Positions 25,059 to 33,714 of a DNA stretch of 64,000 nt are shown one piece after another. A program made the translations under genes and the position numbers. Origin of the DNA: Cryobacterium sp. SO2 (GTDB taxonomy: Bacteria > Actinomycetota > Actinomycetes > Actinomycetales > Microbacteriaceae). How positions within the stretch are numbered: position 1 is the first letter of the stretch; each line of letters starts with the position of its first letter. The stretch covers positions 992,001 through 1,056,000 of the forward strand of contig NZ_CP117849.1 in assembly GCF_026151165.2 (NCBI RefSeq), in the 5' to 3' direction. The notes beneath the pieces are model-generated. The model did no database searches. It worked only from the letters and a program-made list of their open reading frames with translations, and was not told where the DNA came from.

Positions 25059-27013
25059 GCGACAGCACCGACGACGACGTCAAGGTTCCCGCCAGGCCCC
25101 CGCGCGGCGGAGGGCCGTTCGGCGGCATGAACATGCCGGCCGAGAAGGCCATGAACTTCGGTCCGAGCGCCAAACGCCTGATCGGCAAGCTGCGCCCGGA
25201 GCGGGTGTGGCTCATGCTCGTGCTGGTGCTCGCCGTGATCAGCGTGACGTTCTCGGTGATCGGACCTCGCCTGCTCGGCGAGGGCACCAACCTGATCTTC
25301 TCCGGCATCGTCTCCAAGGCCCTGCCGGCCGGGATGACGCAGGCCGAGATCATCGCGGGGCTGAACGCATCCGGTGACACGGCCAAGGCCGACATGCTCA
25401 GTGCCATGACGCTCACTCCCGGGCTGGGCATCGACTTCGCGGCGCTGTCCGCCGTGCTGTTCTGGGTGCTGGCGCTGTACATCCTCGCGTCGGTGTTCAG
25501 CTGGCTGCAGGCTCTGGTGCTCAATGCCGTCGTGCAGCGCACTGTGTTCAGGCTGCGCGAGGAGATCGAGGCCAAGATCAACCGGCTGCCGCTGGGCTAC
25601 TTCGACACCGTCAAGCGCGGCGAACTGCTCAGCCGGGTGACCAACGACGTCGACAACATCTCGCAGAGCCTGCAGCAGTCGCTCAGCCAGGTGGTCACGT
25701 CGTTGCTCACCGTCATCGGCGTCATCGTCATGATGCTGCTGCTCTCGCCACTGCTCGCCGTGATCGCCCTCGTCACCGTGCCGCTCACTCTGGTGACCAC
25801 CGTGTTGATCGCCAAGCGTTCGCAGAAACTCTTCGTGGCCCAGTGGACGCACACGGGCGAGCTCAACGGCCAGATTGAGGAAACCTTCTCCGGGCACGCC
25901 CTGGTCAAGGTCTTCGGCCGGCAGAAAGAGGTGGAGCAGCGCTTCACCGCCAAGAACGCCGAACTCTACGAGGCCAGCTTCGGCGCCCAGTTCGTGAGCG
26001 GCATGATCATGCCGGCCATGACCTTCATCGGCAACCTCGTCTACGTTGGCATCGCCGTCGTCGGCGGACTGCAGGTGGCCTCAGGGGCCATGCAGCTCGG
26101 TGACGTGCAGGCGTTCATCCAGTACTCCAGGCAGTTCACCCAGCCGCTCGCGCAGCTCGGCTCGATGGCCAACCTGCTGCAGTCCGGTGTGGCCAGTGCC
26201 GAGCGGGTCTTCGAACTGCTGGATGCCGACGAGCAGACCCCGGACGCCGACCCGGCCGAGACGCCGACCGAGACCCACGGGCGGCTGGTGTTCGAGGACG
26301 TGTCGTTCAGCTACAGCGCCGACAAGCCGCTCATCGAGGGCCTCAACCTGGTGGCGGAGCCCGGCCAGACCGTGGCCATCGTCGGCCCGACCGGTGCGGG
26401 CAAGACCACGCTGGTGAACCTGATGATGCGCTTCTACGAGCTCGACCGCGGCCGGATCACCCTGGACGGCGTCGACATCTCCCTGATGACCCGCGACGAC
26501 CTGCGCGGCCGGATGGGCATGGTGTTACAGGACACCTGGCTGTTCGGTGGCAGCATCCGCGACAACATCGCCTACGGGCGGCCGGATGCCACCGAGGAGC
26601 AGATCCTCGAGGCGGCCAAGGCCACCTACGTGGACAGGTTCGTGCACTCGCTGCCGGACGGCTACGACACCGTGCTCGACGACGAGGGCGGCAACGTCAG
26701 CGCGGGGGAGAAGCAGCTGCTCACCATCGCCAGGGCGTTCCTGGCCCGGCCGAGCGTGCTGATCCTCGACGAGGCCACCAGCTCCGTCGACACCCGCACC
26801 GAGGTGCTTGTGCAGCACGCCATGAGCGCGCTGCGCGCCGACCGCACGAGCTTCGTGATCGCGCACCGCCTGTCGACCATCCGCGACGCCGACCTGATCC
26901 TGGTGATGGAGGCCGGCCGGATCGTGGAGCAGGGCAACCACGAGCAGCTCCTCCTGGCCGATGGCGCCTACCGGGCCCTGTACGACTCCCAATTCGCCGC
27001 GGCCATCGAGTAA
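25055..27013 (+). CDS. Heterodimeric ABC exporter, catalytic half
   Basis: A 652-residue membrane-ATPase fusion paired with the gene upstream. It has an extra N-terminal Pro/Gly-rich cytosolic stretch (about 1–45) and an inserted segment between helices 1 and 2 (about 95–130). Walker A is GPTGAGKTTLVNLM, Walker B LILDEATSSVD with the catalytic Glu, but the signature is degenerate (NVSAGEKQLLTIARAF instead of SGGQ). The canonical ATP site therefore forms from this protein's Walker motifs and the partner's intact signature. It ends 18 bases before the second copy of the 61-bp palindrome. Confidence 0.92.
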   Translation: MSDSTDDDVKVPARPPRGGGPFGGMNMPAEKAMNFGPSAKRLIGKLRPERVWLMLVLVLAVISVTFSVIGPRLLGEGTNLIFSGIVSKALPAGMTQAEIIAGLNASGDTAKADMLSAMTLTPGLGIDFAALSAVLFWVLALYILASVFSWLQALVLNAVVQRTVFRLREEIEAKINRLPLGYFDTVKRGELLSRVTNDVDNISQSLQQSLSQVVTSLLTVIGVIVMMLLLSPLLAVIALVTVPLTLVTTVLIAKRSQKLFVAQWTHTGELNGQIEETFSGHALVKVFGRQKEVEQRFTAKNAELYEASFGAQFVSGMIMPAMTFIGNLVYVGIAVVGGLQVASGAMQLGDVQAFIQYSRQFTQPLAQLGSMANLLQSGVASAERVFELLDADEQTPDADPAETPTETHGRLVFEDVSFSYSADKPLIEGLNLVAEPGQTVAIVGPTGAGKTTLVNLMMRFYELDRGRITLDGVDISLMTRDDLRGRMGMVLQDTWLFGGSIRDNIAYGRPDATEEQILEAAKATYVDRFVHSLPDGYDTVLDDEGGNVSAGEKQLLTIARAFLARPSVLILDEATSSVDTRTEVLVQHAMSALRADRTSFVIAHRLSTIRDADLILVMEAGRIVEQGNHEQLLLADGAYRALYDSQFAAAIE

Positions 27014-27030
27014 AAAACCACCACCCAGCC

Positions 27031-27091
27031 CGCGAACCGTGAGAAGGGCCCCAAAAACCTGAGGTTTTTGGGGCCCTTCTCACGGTTCGCG
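27031..27091. repeat. 61-bp palindromic element, copy 2 (terminator-like)
   Basis: Same length and same outer ends as the copy at 9663–9723 (CGCGAACCGTGAG … CACGGTTCGCG) with a near-perfect stem running through GGGCCCCAAAAACC. It lies between the convergent stops at 27013 and 27094 and likely ends transcription from both sides. Confidence 0.88.
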
Positions 27092-27093
27092 TG

Positions 27094-27726
27094 TTATTTG
27101 GAGGGCCAGACGGGGAGGGACTGGCGGCCGGAAGTGGAGTTGTAGACCACGGCGAAGGAGCCGTACCAGGCCAGAAGCGCCGTGAGGATGCCGAACCAGC
27201 CACCGAGCTGGTGGATGGCGGTGATCCCGGTGTACGCGCCGATGGCGAGCAGCAGGAACGTGATCGACAGCGCCACGAAGACGATGAAGATCGAACCGTT
27301 GGTCTTCTTGGCGGCCACCGTCATGTACAGCGTGAAGATCGCCCAGGCGAGCAGGAACGTGCCCATGCCGGCGGCGCCGGCCTCGACGTTGCCCCCGGTG
27401 CTCTCGAGGTACCAGAAGGCCAGCCAGAAGGCGCCGAAGGAGGTGAACGCGGTCGCGCCGAAGGTGTTGCCGTTGCGCAGCTCCCAGATGCCGGCGATGA
27501 CCTGGGCGATTCCGCCGTAGAACAGCGCGAGGCCGAGCACCGCGGCGCTGGAGGGCACGATGCCGGTGTTGGACATGCTGAGCACGAAGGTGGTGAGGGC
27601 GAACGCGCCCAGGCCCAGGGCGCCTGGGTCGGCGATGCCGTGGGCTGCGGCGGCGGGAGCGGGTGCTGAGGGTGCTGTCGCGGAGGCCACAGGGGCTTCC
27701 GGATTAGTCATATTAATCTGTGTCAT
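27094..27726 (-). CDS. satP: GPR1/FUN34/YaaH (SatP) family acetate transporter
   Basis: A 210-residue membrane protein with six predicted helices. It follows the acetate/succinate channel family: DPGALGLGAFALTTFVLSMSNTG near the first helix, FYGGIAQVIAGIWELRNGNTFGATAFTSFGAFWLAFW in the middle. Such proteins move acetate with protons. An Ala/Pro-rich cytosolic N-terminus precedes. I use ATG 27726, which has TAATCT eight bases upstream; ATG 27711 is an alternative. The stop is directly at the edge of palindrome copy 2. Confidence 0.9.
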   Translation of the reverse strand: MTQINMTNPEAPVASATAPSAPAPAAAAHGIADPGALGLGAFALTTFVLSMSNTGIVPSSAAVLGLALFYGGIAQVIAGIWELRNGNTFGATAFTSFGAFWLAFWYLESTGGNVEAGAAGMGTFLLAWAIFTLYMTVAAKKTNGSIFIVFVALSITFLLLAIGAYTGITAIHQLGGWFGILTALLAWYGSFAVVYNSTSGRQSLPVWPSK

Positions 27727-27734
27727 TTGTTCCG

Positions 27735-27740
27735 AGATTA
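27735..27740 (-). promoter_or_regulatory. -10 element for predicted leaderless satP
   Basis: TAATCT on the minus strand lies eight bases from ATG 27726. Confidence 0.4.
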
Positions 27741-27850
27741 TCAGCCGTACGACGGCCGAGGCCGCCCTGCACAGGGCGCCGCGAGCGCGGTTCTGCACAA
27801 CCTCGGTTGCCCACCGGCACCGTCGACGGCTCCGGCGCACTCTGGGGCGC

Positions 27851-29056
27851 ATGCAGAAGACAATCGTGAAGACTCCGACTCCCCAGGATTTCCTCGCCCT
27901 CGTGCCCCAACTCGTCGGGTTCCTGCCCGAACGCAGCCTGGTGCTTGTCGCGTTCCGTGGCAACCGCACCTGCGGTGCCCTCCGGTTCAACCTGCCGCCG
28001 GTCGACGCCGGCGCCCAGGACCTGCGCCGCATCGCCGGCACCTTGCTCGGCACGCTATGCAAGATCCCGGGCGTTGACGCCCTCGTGCCCGTCGTCTACA
28101 CGGCGGATGCGATCGGTGACGACCCGTTCACGGCCGCCGGACTGCCGCACGGACCGTTCCTCGCCGCGATCCGGCACCGAGCGGGCCAGTCCGGTTTCCT
28201 CGTGCGGGACGCCCTGTGCGTGGCCGCAGACGGCTGGGCGTCTTACCTGGAAGCCGACGCGGCCGGGGGCCGTGCGCGCAGGCATCCGCTGCGCGAGATC
28301 GCGGACTCGACAGTCAACCAGGACGTCCCCGGCGACGCCCGCCGTGAACTCGCGCGGCTGCACACCGGCGCGGAACTGCCCAGGGTGGATCTGGCCACCC
28401 GGGAGCGCTGTGCCAGGCGGCTGGCGCGCTACCAGCGGCTCGGTCCCGACATGGGCCCGATCCCCGAGCTGGTGGAGATGGTCGGCGACATGCTCGACCC
28501 CGTCGGCACCGCCGAGACCGTGCTCGGCCTGAACCCCGCCGACCTCGGCATCGACGAGGTCGCCGCGCTGCTGTTCCTCATGCAGGGTCCGGCCACCCGC
28601 GACCAGATGATGCTGCAGTTCGCCTTCGGCCGTGAGGAGGGACTGCGCAGCCACGCGCTGAACCGGCACTATGCCAGACGGCAACGGGAAACCGGCCTGA
28701 GCATGGACGACCTGGTCGAAGCCGACATGGCGGCCGGCCGGGCGTTCGAGCAATCGATGCCCACCACCGGCGATCTGATGCTCGGCATGAGCCGTGACCG
28801 GCCGGACCCCGAGCGCATCGACCGCGCCATCCGGTTGCTCAAGCTGCTCGTCGCCATGGCGCCGCGATCGGCCAGGCCCGCACCGCTGTGCATGCTGGCC
28901 TGGCTGAGCTGGGCGCTGGGCCAGGGGTCGGTCGCCGGGATCTACATCGACACCGCCCTCGATATCGACGCCGACTATGGGATGGCGCTGCTGCTCCTGC
29001 AGGTGCTCGGTAGCGGGCACCTGCCGGAGTGGGCGTTCGCGGTGCCCGCCGACTAG
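27851..29056 (+). CDS. DUF4192-family protein
   Basis: A 401-residue soluble protein of a family restricted largely to actinobacteria, with no assigned function. The family N-terminus TPQDFLALVPQLVGFLPERSLVLVAFRG and the C-terminal region predicted to count small helical repeats (LCMLAWLSWALGQGSVAGIYIDTAL … YGMALLLLQVL) are present. ATG 27851 is the start consistent with that conserved N-terminus; the frame extends upstream to 27560 across satP and is not used. It is convergent with the aminotransferase at 29081, with only 24 bases between and no hairpin. Confidence 0.8.
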   Translation: MQKTIVKTPTPQDFLALVPQLVGFLPERSLVLVAFRGNRTCGALRFNLPPVDAGAQDLRRIAGTLLGTLCKIPGVDALVPVVYTADAIGDDPFTAAGLPHGPFLAAIRHRAGQSGFLVRDALCVAADGWASYLEADAAGGRARRHPLREIADSTVNQDVPGDARRELARLHTGAELPRVDLATRERCARRLARYQRLGPDMGPIPELVEMVGDMLDPVGTAETVLGLNPADLGIDEVAALLFLMQGPATRDQMMLQFAFGREEGLRSHALNRHYARRQRETGLSMDDLVEADMAAGRAFEQSMPTTGDLMLGMSRDRPDPERIDRAIRLLKLLVAMAPRSARPAPLCMLAWLSWALGQGSVAGIYIDTALDIDADYGMALLLLQVLGSGHLPEWAFAVPAD

Positions 29057-29080
29057 CGGTGCCCGCGACCGGCGATGCTG

Positions 29081-30520
29081 TTAGAGGTGCTTGGGCGCCT
29101 CCGACAGCACGCCGTAGAGGATGTCGCCGATCTCGCGGATCTCGGCGGGCCCGATGGTCAGGGGCGGGGCGAGCTGCACCACCGGGTCGCCGCGGTCGTC
29201 GGCTCGGCAGTAGAGCCCAGCCTCGAACAGTGCCCCGGAGAGATAGCCGCGCAGGAGCCGCTCGGACTCGTCGTCGCTGAAGGTCTCCTTGGTGGTCTTG
29301 TCCTTGACCAGTTCGATGCCGAAGAAGTACCCCTCGCCGCGCACATCGCCCACGATCGGCAGGGCCAGAAGCTTCTCGAGCTCTGCCCGGAACACCGGGG
29401 AGTTCTCGCGCACGTTCTCATTGAGCTTCTCCTCCTCGAAGATGTCGAGGTTCGCCAGCGCCACCGCCGCGGAGACCGGATGGCCGCCGAAGGTGTAGCC
29501 GTGATAGAAGGCGGTGTCGCCGTGCTTGAACGGTTCGTAGATGCGGTCGCTGATGATGGTCGCGCCGATCGGCGAATACCCGCTGGTCATGCCCTTGGCG
29601 CAGGTGATCATGTCCGGTTCGATCCCGAAGGTCGTCGATGCGAACATGTTGCCGATCCGTCCGAACGCCGTGATGACCTCGTCGGCCACCAGCAGCACGT
29701 CGTACTGGTCGCAGATCTCGCGCACCCGCTTGAAGTAGCCGGGAGGCGGCGGGAAGCAGCCGCCGGAGTTCTGCACGGGCTCCAGGAACACCGCGGCCAC
29801 GGTCTCCGGGCCCTCGAACTGGATCATCTCCTCGATGCGGTTCGCGGCCCACAGCCCGAACGCCTCCACGTCGTCGCCGTGGCCTGAGCCCATCTCGTCT
29901 GCGCGGTAGAAGTTGGTGTTCGGCACCCTGAACCCGCCGGGGGTGACCGGCTCGAACATCTCCTTGAGCGCCGGGATGCCCGTGATGGCCAGCGCGCCCT
30001 GCGTGGTGCCGTGGTAGGCGACCGAGCGCGAGATCACCTTGTGCTTGGTGGGGCGGCCCTGCAGCTTCCAGTAGTACTTCGCCAGCTTGAAGGCGGTCTC
30101 GACGGCCTCGCCGCCGCCGGTGGAGAAGAACACCCGGTTGAGGTCGCCCGGCGCCTGCTCCGCCAACCGGTCGGCGAGCTCGATGGCGCTGGGGTGCGCG
30201 TACGACCAGAGCGGGAAGAATGCCAGCTCCTCAGCCTGCGCCGCCGCCGCCTGGGCGAGGCGCTTGCGGCCGTGCCCGGCGTTCACCACGAACAGGCCGC
30301 TCAAGCCATCGATGTACTGCTTGCCCGTCGAGTCCCAGATGTGATGGCCCAGGCCCTTGGTGATGATGGGTACGCCTGGGCCCGATTCCATGACCGACTG
30401 GCGGGCGAAATGCATCCAGAGGTGGTCCTTGGCCTTCTTCTGCAGCTCGGCGTTCTCGGCGTCGCTGTAGACGCGGGGGCCGGAGTTCTGCGCCTGTTCG
30501 GAGCGTTCTGTCATGGTCAT
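29081..30520 (-). CDS. Class III aminotransferase, putrescine–pyruvate type
   Basis: A 479-residue PLP enzyme of the omega-aminotransferase group. Seen: FFSTGGGEAVETAFKLAKYYW (cofactor site), VAYHGTTQGALAITGIP, LLVADEVITAFGRIGNMFA (Walker-like Asp holding PLP nitrogen) and the PLP Lys in MITCAKGMTSGYSPIG. Its pattern (HHIWDSTGKQYIDGLSGLFVVNAGHG) resembles SpuC/beta-alanine–pyruvate enzymes, which deaminate putrescine or similar omega-amines. It follows an Lrp-type regulator by five bases and is divergent from an aldehyde dehydrogenase that could oxidise its aminoaldehyde product. The exact substrate is inference. Confidence 0.88.
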   Translation of the reverse strand: MTMTERSEQAQNSGPRVYSDAENAELQKKAKDHLWMHFARQSVMESGPGVPIITKGLGHHIWDSTGKQYIDGLSGLFVVNAGHGRKRLAQAAAAQAEELAFFPLWSYAHPSAIELADRLAEQAPGDLNRVFFSTGGGEAVETAFKLAKYYWKLQGRPTKHKVISRSVAYHGTTQGALAITGIPALKEMFEPVTPGGFRVPNTNFYRADEMGSGHGDDVEAFGLWAANRIEEMIQFEGPETVAAVFLEPVQNSGGCFPPPPGYFKRVREICDQYDVLLVADEVITAFGRIGNMFASTTFGIEPDMITCAKGMTSGYSPIGATIISDRIYEPFKHGDTAFYHGYTFGGHPVSAAVALANLDIFEEEKLNENVRENSPVFRAELEKLLALPIVGDVRGEGYFFGIELVKDKTTKETFSDDESERLLRGYLSGALFEAGLYCRADDRGDPVVQLAPPLTIGPAEIREIGDILYGVLSEAPKHL

Positions 30521-30525
30521 CTCGG

Positions 30526-31044
30526 TTACCGTGTTCCCCAGTTGTACAACTGTTTGTGAAGCTTGAGATAGACGAAGGTCTCGGTCGAGACGACCCCCTC
30601 AAGCAGGCGGATCTGTGAGTTGAGCAGGGCGATCAGTTCGTCGTCGTTCTCGCAGACCACCTCGGCCAGGATGTCGAAGGAGCCGGCCGTGAGCACCACG
30701 TAGTCGACGGCGGGGATCTCGGCGAGCTGATCGGCCAGCACGCGGGTGTCGCCGGTGGCGCGGATGCCGATCATGGCCTGCCGGTAGAAACCCAGCTGCA
30801 TCGGGTCGGTCACCGCCACGACCTGCATGACTCCGGCCTCGGTGAGCTTCTGCACCCGCTGGCGCACGGCGGCCTCGCTGAGCCCGACGGCCTTGCCGAT
30901 CTCAGCGTACGAGCGCCGACCGTCGACCTGGAGCTGTTCGATGATCTTCTTGGACACCTCGTCCAGTTGCGCCGTTTTGCCGGCACTGCCCGTTTTGCCG
31001 GCACTGCCCGGTTTGCCCGCACTGCCGCGTCCATTGCTGCTCAT
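30526..31044 (-). CDS. Lrp/AsnC-family transcriptional regulator
   Basis: About 172 residues: an N-terminal HTH (LDEVSKKIIEQLQVDGRRSYAEIGKAVGLSEAAVRQRVQKL) and a C-terminal RAM ligand domain (YVVLTAGSFDILAEVVCEND). It is the first gene of a unit with the aminotransferase and is divergent from the aldehyde dehydrogenase, so it probably controls both in response to an amine or amino acid. Unusual: before the HTH there is a threefold GSAGK(P/T) repeat encoded by three 18-bp units. ATG 31044 is used; GTG 31047 directly before it is the alternative. Confidence 0.92.
   Translation of the reverse strand: MSSNGRGSAGKPGSAGKTGSAGKTAQLDEVSKKIIEQLQVDGRRSYAEIGKAVGLSEAAVRQRVQKLTEAGVMQVVAVTDPMQLGFYRQAMIGIRATGDTRVLADQLAEIPAVDYVVLTAGSFDILAEVVCENDDELIALLNSQIRLLEGVVSTETFVYLKLHKQLYNWGTR
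30974..31027 (-). repeat. Three 18-bp tandem units in the lrp-like gene
   Basis: Units at 30974–30991 and 30992–31009 are identical; 31010–31027 differs by two to three bases. They encode Gly-Ser-Ala-Gly-Lys-Thr/Pro ahead of the DNA-binding domain. Confidence 0.85.
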
Positions 31045-31154
31045 CACACGATTGTGGCAGTCAACCTGCGACGCGGCAAGTGAATCAGTCGTGAAACGAT
31101 AGTTTCACAACGGATTCCCATGGCTGCGCTCTGGTTCCACGCTTCGCAGCCAGC

Positions 31155-31160
31155 TAGGCT
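31155..31160 (+). promoter_or_regulatory. -10 element for predicted leaderless aldehyde dehydrogenase
   Basis: TAGGCT ends seven bases before ATG 31168, and no ribosome binding site is seen. Confidence 0.5.
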
Positions 31161-31167
31161 GGCGCGC

Positions 31168-32595
31168 ATGAGCGCACTTCGCAACTTCATCAACGGCGAG
31201 TACGTCGAGTCCACCTCGGCGACCACCATCGACCTCATCGATCCGGCCACAGAGCAGAGCTACGGCACCAGCCCGGTGTCCACGGCCGCGGATGTGGATT
31301 CCGCGTTCACGGCCGCCGCCACGGCATTCGAGGGCTGGGGCGACTCCACCCCCGCCGGACGCCAGCTCGCCCTGTTCCGCATCGCCGACGCCGTCGAGGC
31401 CAGGGCAGAGGAATTCGCGGACGCGGAATCCCAGGACACCGGCAAACCGCGCAGCACCCTCGTCGACGACGAGATCCTGGTGTCCGTCGACCAGATCCGG
31501 TTCTTCGCCGGCGCCGCCCGGGTGCTGGAGGGCCGCAGCGGCGGCGAGTATATGACTGACCATACCTCCTTCATCCGCCGCGAACCGATCGGCGTCGTCG
31601 GCCAGGTCACGCCATGGAATTACCCGCTCAACATGGCCGTGTGGAAGTTCGCCCCCGCGCTCGCCGCCGGCAACACCACTGTGCTCAAGCCCTCTGACAC
31701 CACCCCGAGCGCCACCCTGCTGCTGGCAGAGGTGGCCGCCGAGTTCCTGCCGCCGGGGGTGCTCAACGTCGTGATGGGCGACCGCAGCACCGGGGCCGCG
31801 ATGATCGACCACGCCATCCCCCAGCTCGTCTCGATCACCGGCTCGGTGCGGGCCGGCATGGAGGTGGCCAAGGCCGCAGCCTCAGATCTCAAGCGAGTGC
31901 ACCTCGAGCTCGGCGGCAAGGCCCCCGTGATCGTCTTCGACGACGCCGACATCGCCCAGGCCGTCGCGGGCATCACCGCCGCCGGGTTCTTCAACGCCGG
32001 CCAGGACTGCACGGCGGCCACCAGAGTGCTCGTGCAGGAGGGCATCCACGACGAGTTCGTGGCGGCGCTCGCCGCCCACGCCGCCCAGAACGCCCGCACA
32101 GGCGCGCCGAGCGAGACCGGCATCCTGTTCGGCCCGGTGAACAACCAGAACCAGCTGGCCCAGGTGACCGGGTTCATCGACCGGCTGCCCGACCACGCCG
32201 TGATCGAGCTCGGCGGCCACCGGCAGGGCAGCACGGGGTACTTCCACGAGGCCACAGTGGTGAGCGGCCTTCGCCAGACTGACGAGGCCGTGCAGCGGGA
32301 GATCTTCGGCCCGGTCATCACCGTCCAGCGCTTCACCGACGAAGCGCAGGTGCTGGCCTGGGCCAACGACGTGCAGTACGGACTGGCGTCATCCGTCTGG
32401 ACCAGCAACCACGGGCGGGCCATGCGGATGGCCAAACGGCTCGACTTCGGCTGCGTCTGGATCAACACCCACATCCCGATCGTCGCCGAGATGCCGCACG
32501 GCGGGTTCAAGCACTCCGGGTACGGAAAGGACCTGTCGATGTACGGGTTCGAGGACTACACCCGCATCAAGCATGTGATGAGCTATATCGGCTGA
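31168..32595 (+). CDS. NAD(P)-dependent aldehyde dehydrogenase, probably 4-aminobutanal type
   Basis: A 475-residue ALDH superfamily enzyme. The catalytic Cys is in FFNAGQDCTAATRV, the general-base Glu in HLELGGKAPVIVFDDADI, and the cofactor loop is GQVTPWNYPLNMAVWK with ITGSVRAG. Its sequence style (TPWNYPLNMAVWKFAPALAAGNT; FGCVWINTHIPIVAEMPHGGFKHSGYGKDLS) is that of gamma-aminobutyraldehyde dehydrogenases. It lies divergent to the Lrp–aminotransferase pair, suggesting putrescine → 4-aminobutanal → GABA. It could also act on betaine or succinate semialdehyde. Confidence 0.9.
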   Translation: MSALRNFINGEYVESTSATTIDLIDPATEQSYGTSPVSTAADVDSAFTAAATAFEGWGDSTPAGRQLALFRIADAVEARAEEFADAESQDTGKPRSTLVDDEILVSVDQIRFFAGAARVLEGRSGGEYMTDHTSFIRREPIGVVGQVTPWNYPLNMAVWKFAPALAAGNTTVLKPSDTTPSATLLLAEVAAEFLPPGVLNVVMGDRSTGAAMIDHAIPQLVSITGSVRAGMEVAKAAASDLKRVHLELGGKAPVIVFDDADIAQAVAGITAAGFFNAGQDCTAATRVLVQEGIHDEFVAALAAHAAQNARTGAPSETGILFGPVNNQNQLAQVTGFIDRLPDHAVIELGGHRQGSTGYFHEATVVSGLRQTDEAVQREIFGPVITVQRFTDEAQVLAWANDVQYGLASSVWTSNHGRAMRMAKRLDFGCVWINTHIPIVAEMPHGGFKHSGYGKDLSMYGFEDYTRIKHVMSYIG

Positions 32596-32611
32596 GCCCT
32601 CGGTGCGGGTC

Positions 32612-32617
32612 TAGCAT
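32612..32617 (+). promoter_or_regulatory. Possible -10 of the FHA–kinase–EccC operon
   Basis: TAGCAT is 20 bases upstream of ATG 32638, which has AAGGAG in between. This is the only promoter-like element found at the head of the nine-gene run. Confidence 0.4.
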
Positions 32618-32637
32618 CGAAGGAACGAAGGAGCCGG

Positions 32638-33666
32638 ATGCAACTGGGACGGGTCGGGTGCGAAACGGCACCGGGGGAGCGCGCGGAGTGGACCTTCGTG
32701 GTGGGGCGCGGGTTCCTGGCCGTGGTGCCGGCCGGCACGCAGAGCCCTACCGTCGCGGCCCTGCACGCCCTGGCCGCCGAACCGGATGTGGCGATCGAGT
32801 CGCTGGTGGAGTTGATCCCCCTGGCCGGGCCGCACGAAGTCGCCTCCTTCGCCGTGATCGTGCCGGGCGCTCGCCGCGACGGGGATGACGCCGACGCCGA
32901 CGGCATTCCCCACGACGGCATCCCGGTGCACGCCGTGGTGCGCGGCGCCCTCGCGATCGATGTCTTCTCGATCGGCGGCTCCCGCCGGTTCACCGACCGC
33001 AACATCCGGCCCTGGCTGCTCGCCGAGTTCCAGGCCGTGACCGGGCTCGTGATCGGCTCCCCGCTCGCCTCCGGTACCCGGGCCGACAGGCTCGGCTCCG
33101 GAACCGTCTGCGCCGTGGGCATCGACGCCGGCGACACCCTGTACTGGTCGGTCGCCGGCCTCCCCGCCGACGCAGGCGACACCATCCTGCGGCCACGCCG
33201 GATCGTGGACGACACCGTGGTGCTGCAGCGGATCGAGGGCGCCGCCCGGCCGGCCGCCGCTCGCGTCGCCGCGCCCGCTCCCGTCGGGCCCGCCGCAACT
33301 GCCGTCCCCGACGCCGCCGAACCCGGCCGTTACGGCATCCGGCTCGCCACCGGCGAGGACCTCAGGCTCGACAGGGTGTACCGGATCGGGCGCAGCCCGC
33401 GGGCCAGGCGCATCCTGACCGGGGAACGACTCGAGCTGGTGGAAGTGTCCTCACCCAGCGCCGTCGTCTCCGGCAACCACCTCGAAATCCGTCAGGACGG
33501 CGATGCCGTTGTGCTTACCGACCTCGGCTCCACGAACGGCACGCTGGTGCGATTCACCCTCGGGCGCACCCAACGGCTGCGCTCGGGAGCGTCGCTCACA
33601 GTGCTGCCCGGTACGACGGTGGACATCGGGGACGGTAACCTGATCGAGATACTTCCAGCGGGCTGA
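32638..33666 (+). CDS. FHA-domain protein heading the kinase operon
   Basis: A 342-residue protein. The C-terminal third (about 235–342) is an FHA phosphothreonine-binding domain: YRIGRSPRARRI, VSGNHLEIRQDGDAVVLTDLGSTNGTLV, with the GR, S/H and N positions kept. The first 200 residues form a distinct domain (VPAGTQSPTVAALHALA; FSIGGSRRFTDRNIRPWLL) that I do not recognise beyond its recurrence in such loci. An Ala/Pro linker joins the two. ATG 32638 follows AAGGAG. No membrane segment is seen, so it is cytosolic, and likely binds phosphorylated partners of the kinase encoded two genes later. Confidence 0.85.
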   Translation: MQLGRVGCETAPGERAEWTFVVGRGFLAVVPAGTQSPTVAALHALAAEPDVAIESLVELIPLAGPHEVASFAVIVPGARRDGDDADADGIPHDGIPVHAVVRGALAIDVFSIGGSRRFTDRNIRPWLLAEFQAVTGLVIGSPLASGTRADRLGSGTVCAVGIDAGDTLYWSVAGLPADAGDTILRPRRIVDDTVVLQRIEGAARPAAARVAAPAPVGPAATAVPDAAEPGRYGIRLATGEDLRLDRVYRIGRSPRARRILTGERLELVEVSSPSAVVSGNHLEIRQDGDAVVLTDLGSTNGTLVRFTLGRTQRLRSGASLTVLPGTTVDIGDGNLIEILPAG

Positions 33667-33714
33667 CCGTCGTTCGCTGCGTTGCCGCACGTTCGTCTTC
33701 GGAAGGCACCACCC

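Noticed and set aside
9663..27091. Reading the two 61-bp copies as insertion sequence ends
   Set aside because: No transposase or target duplication is seen; each copy is a self-contained hairpin in a short intergenic gap.
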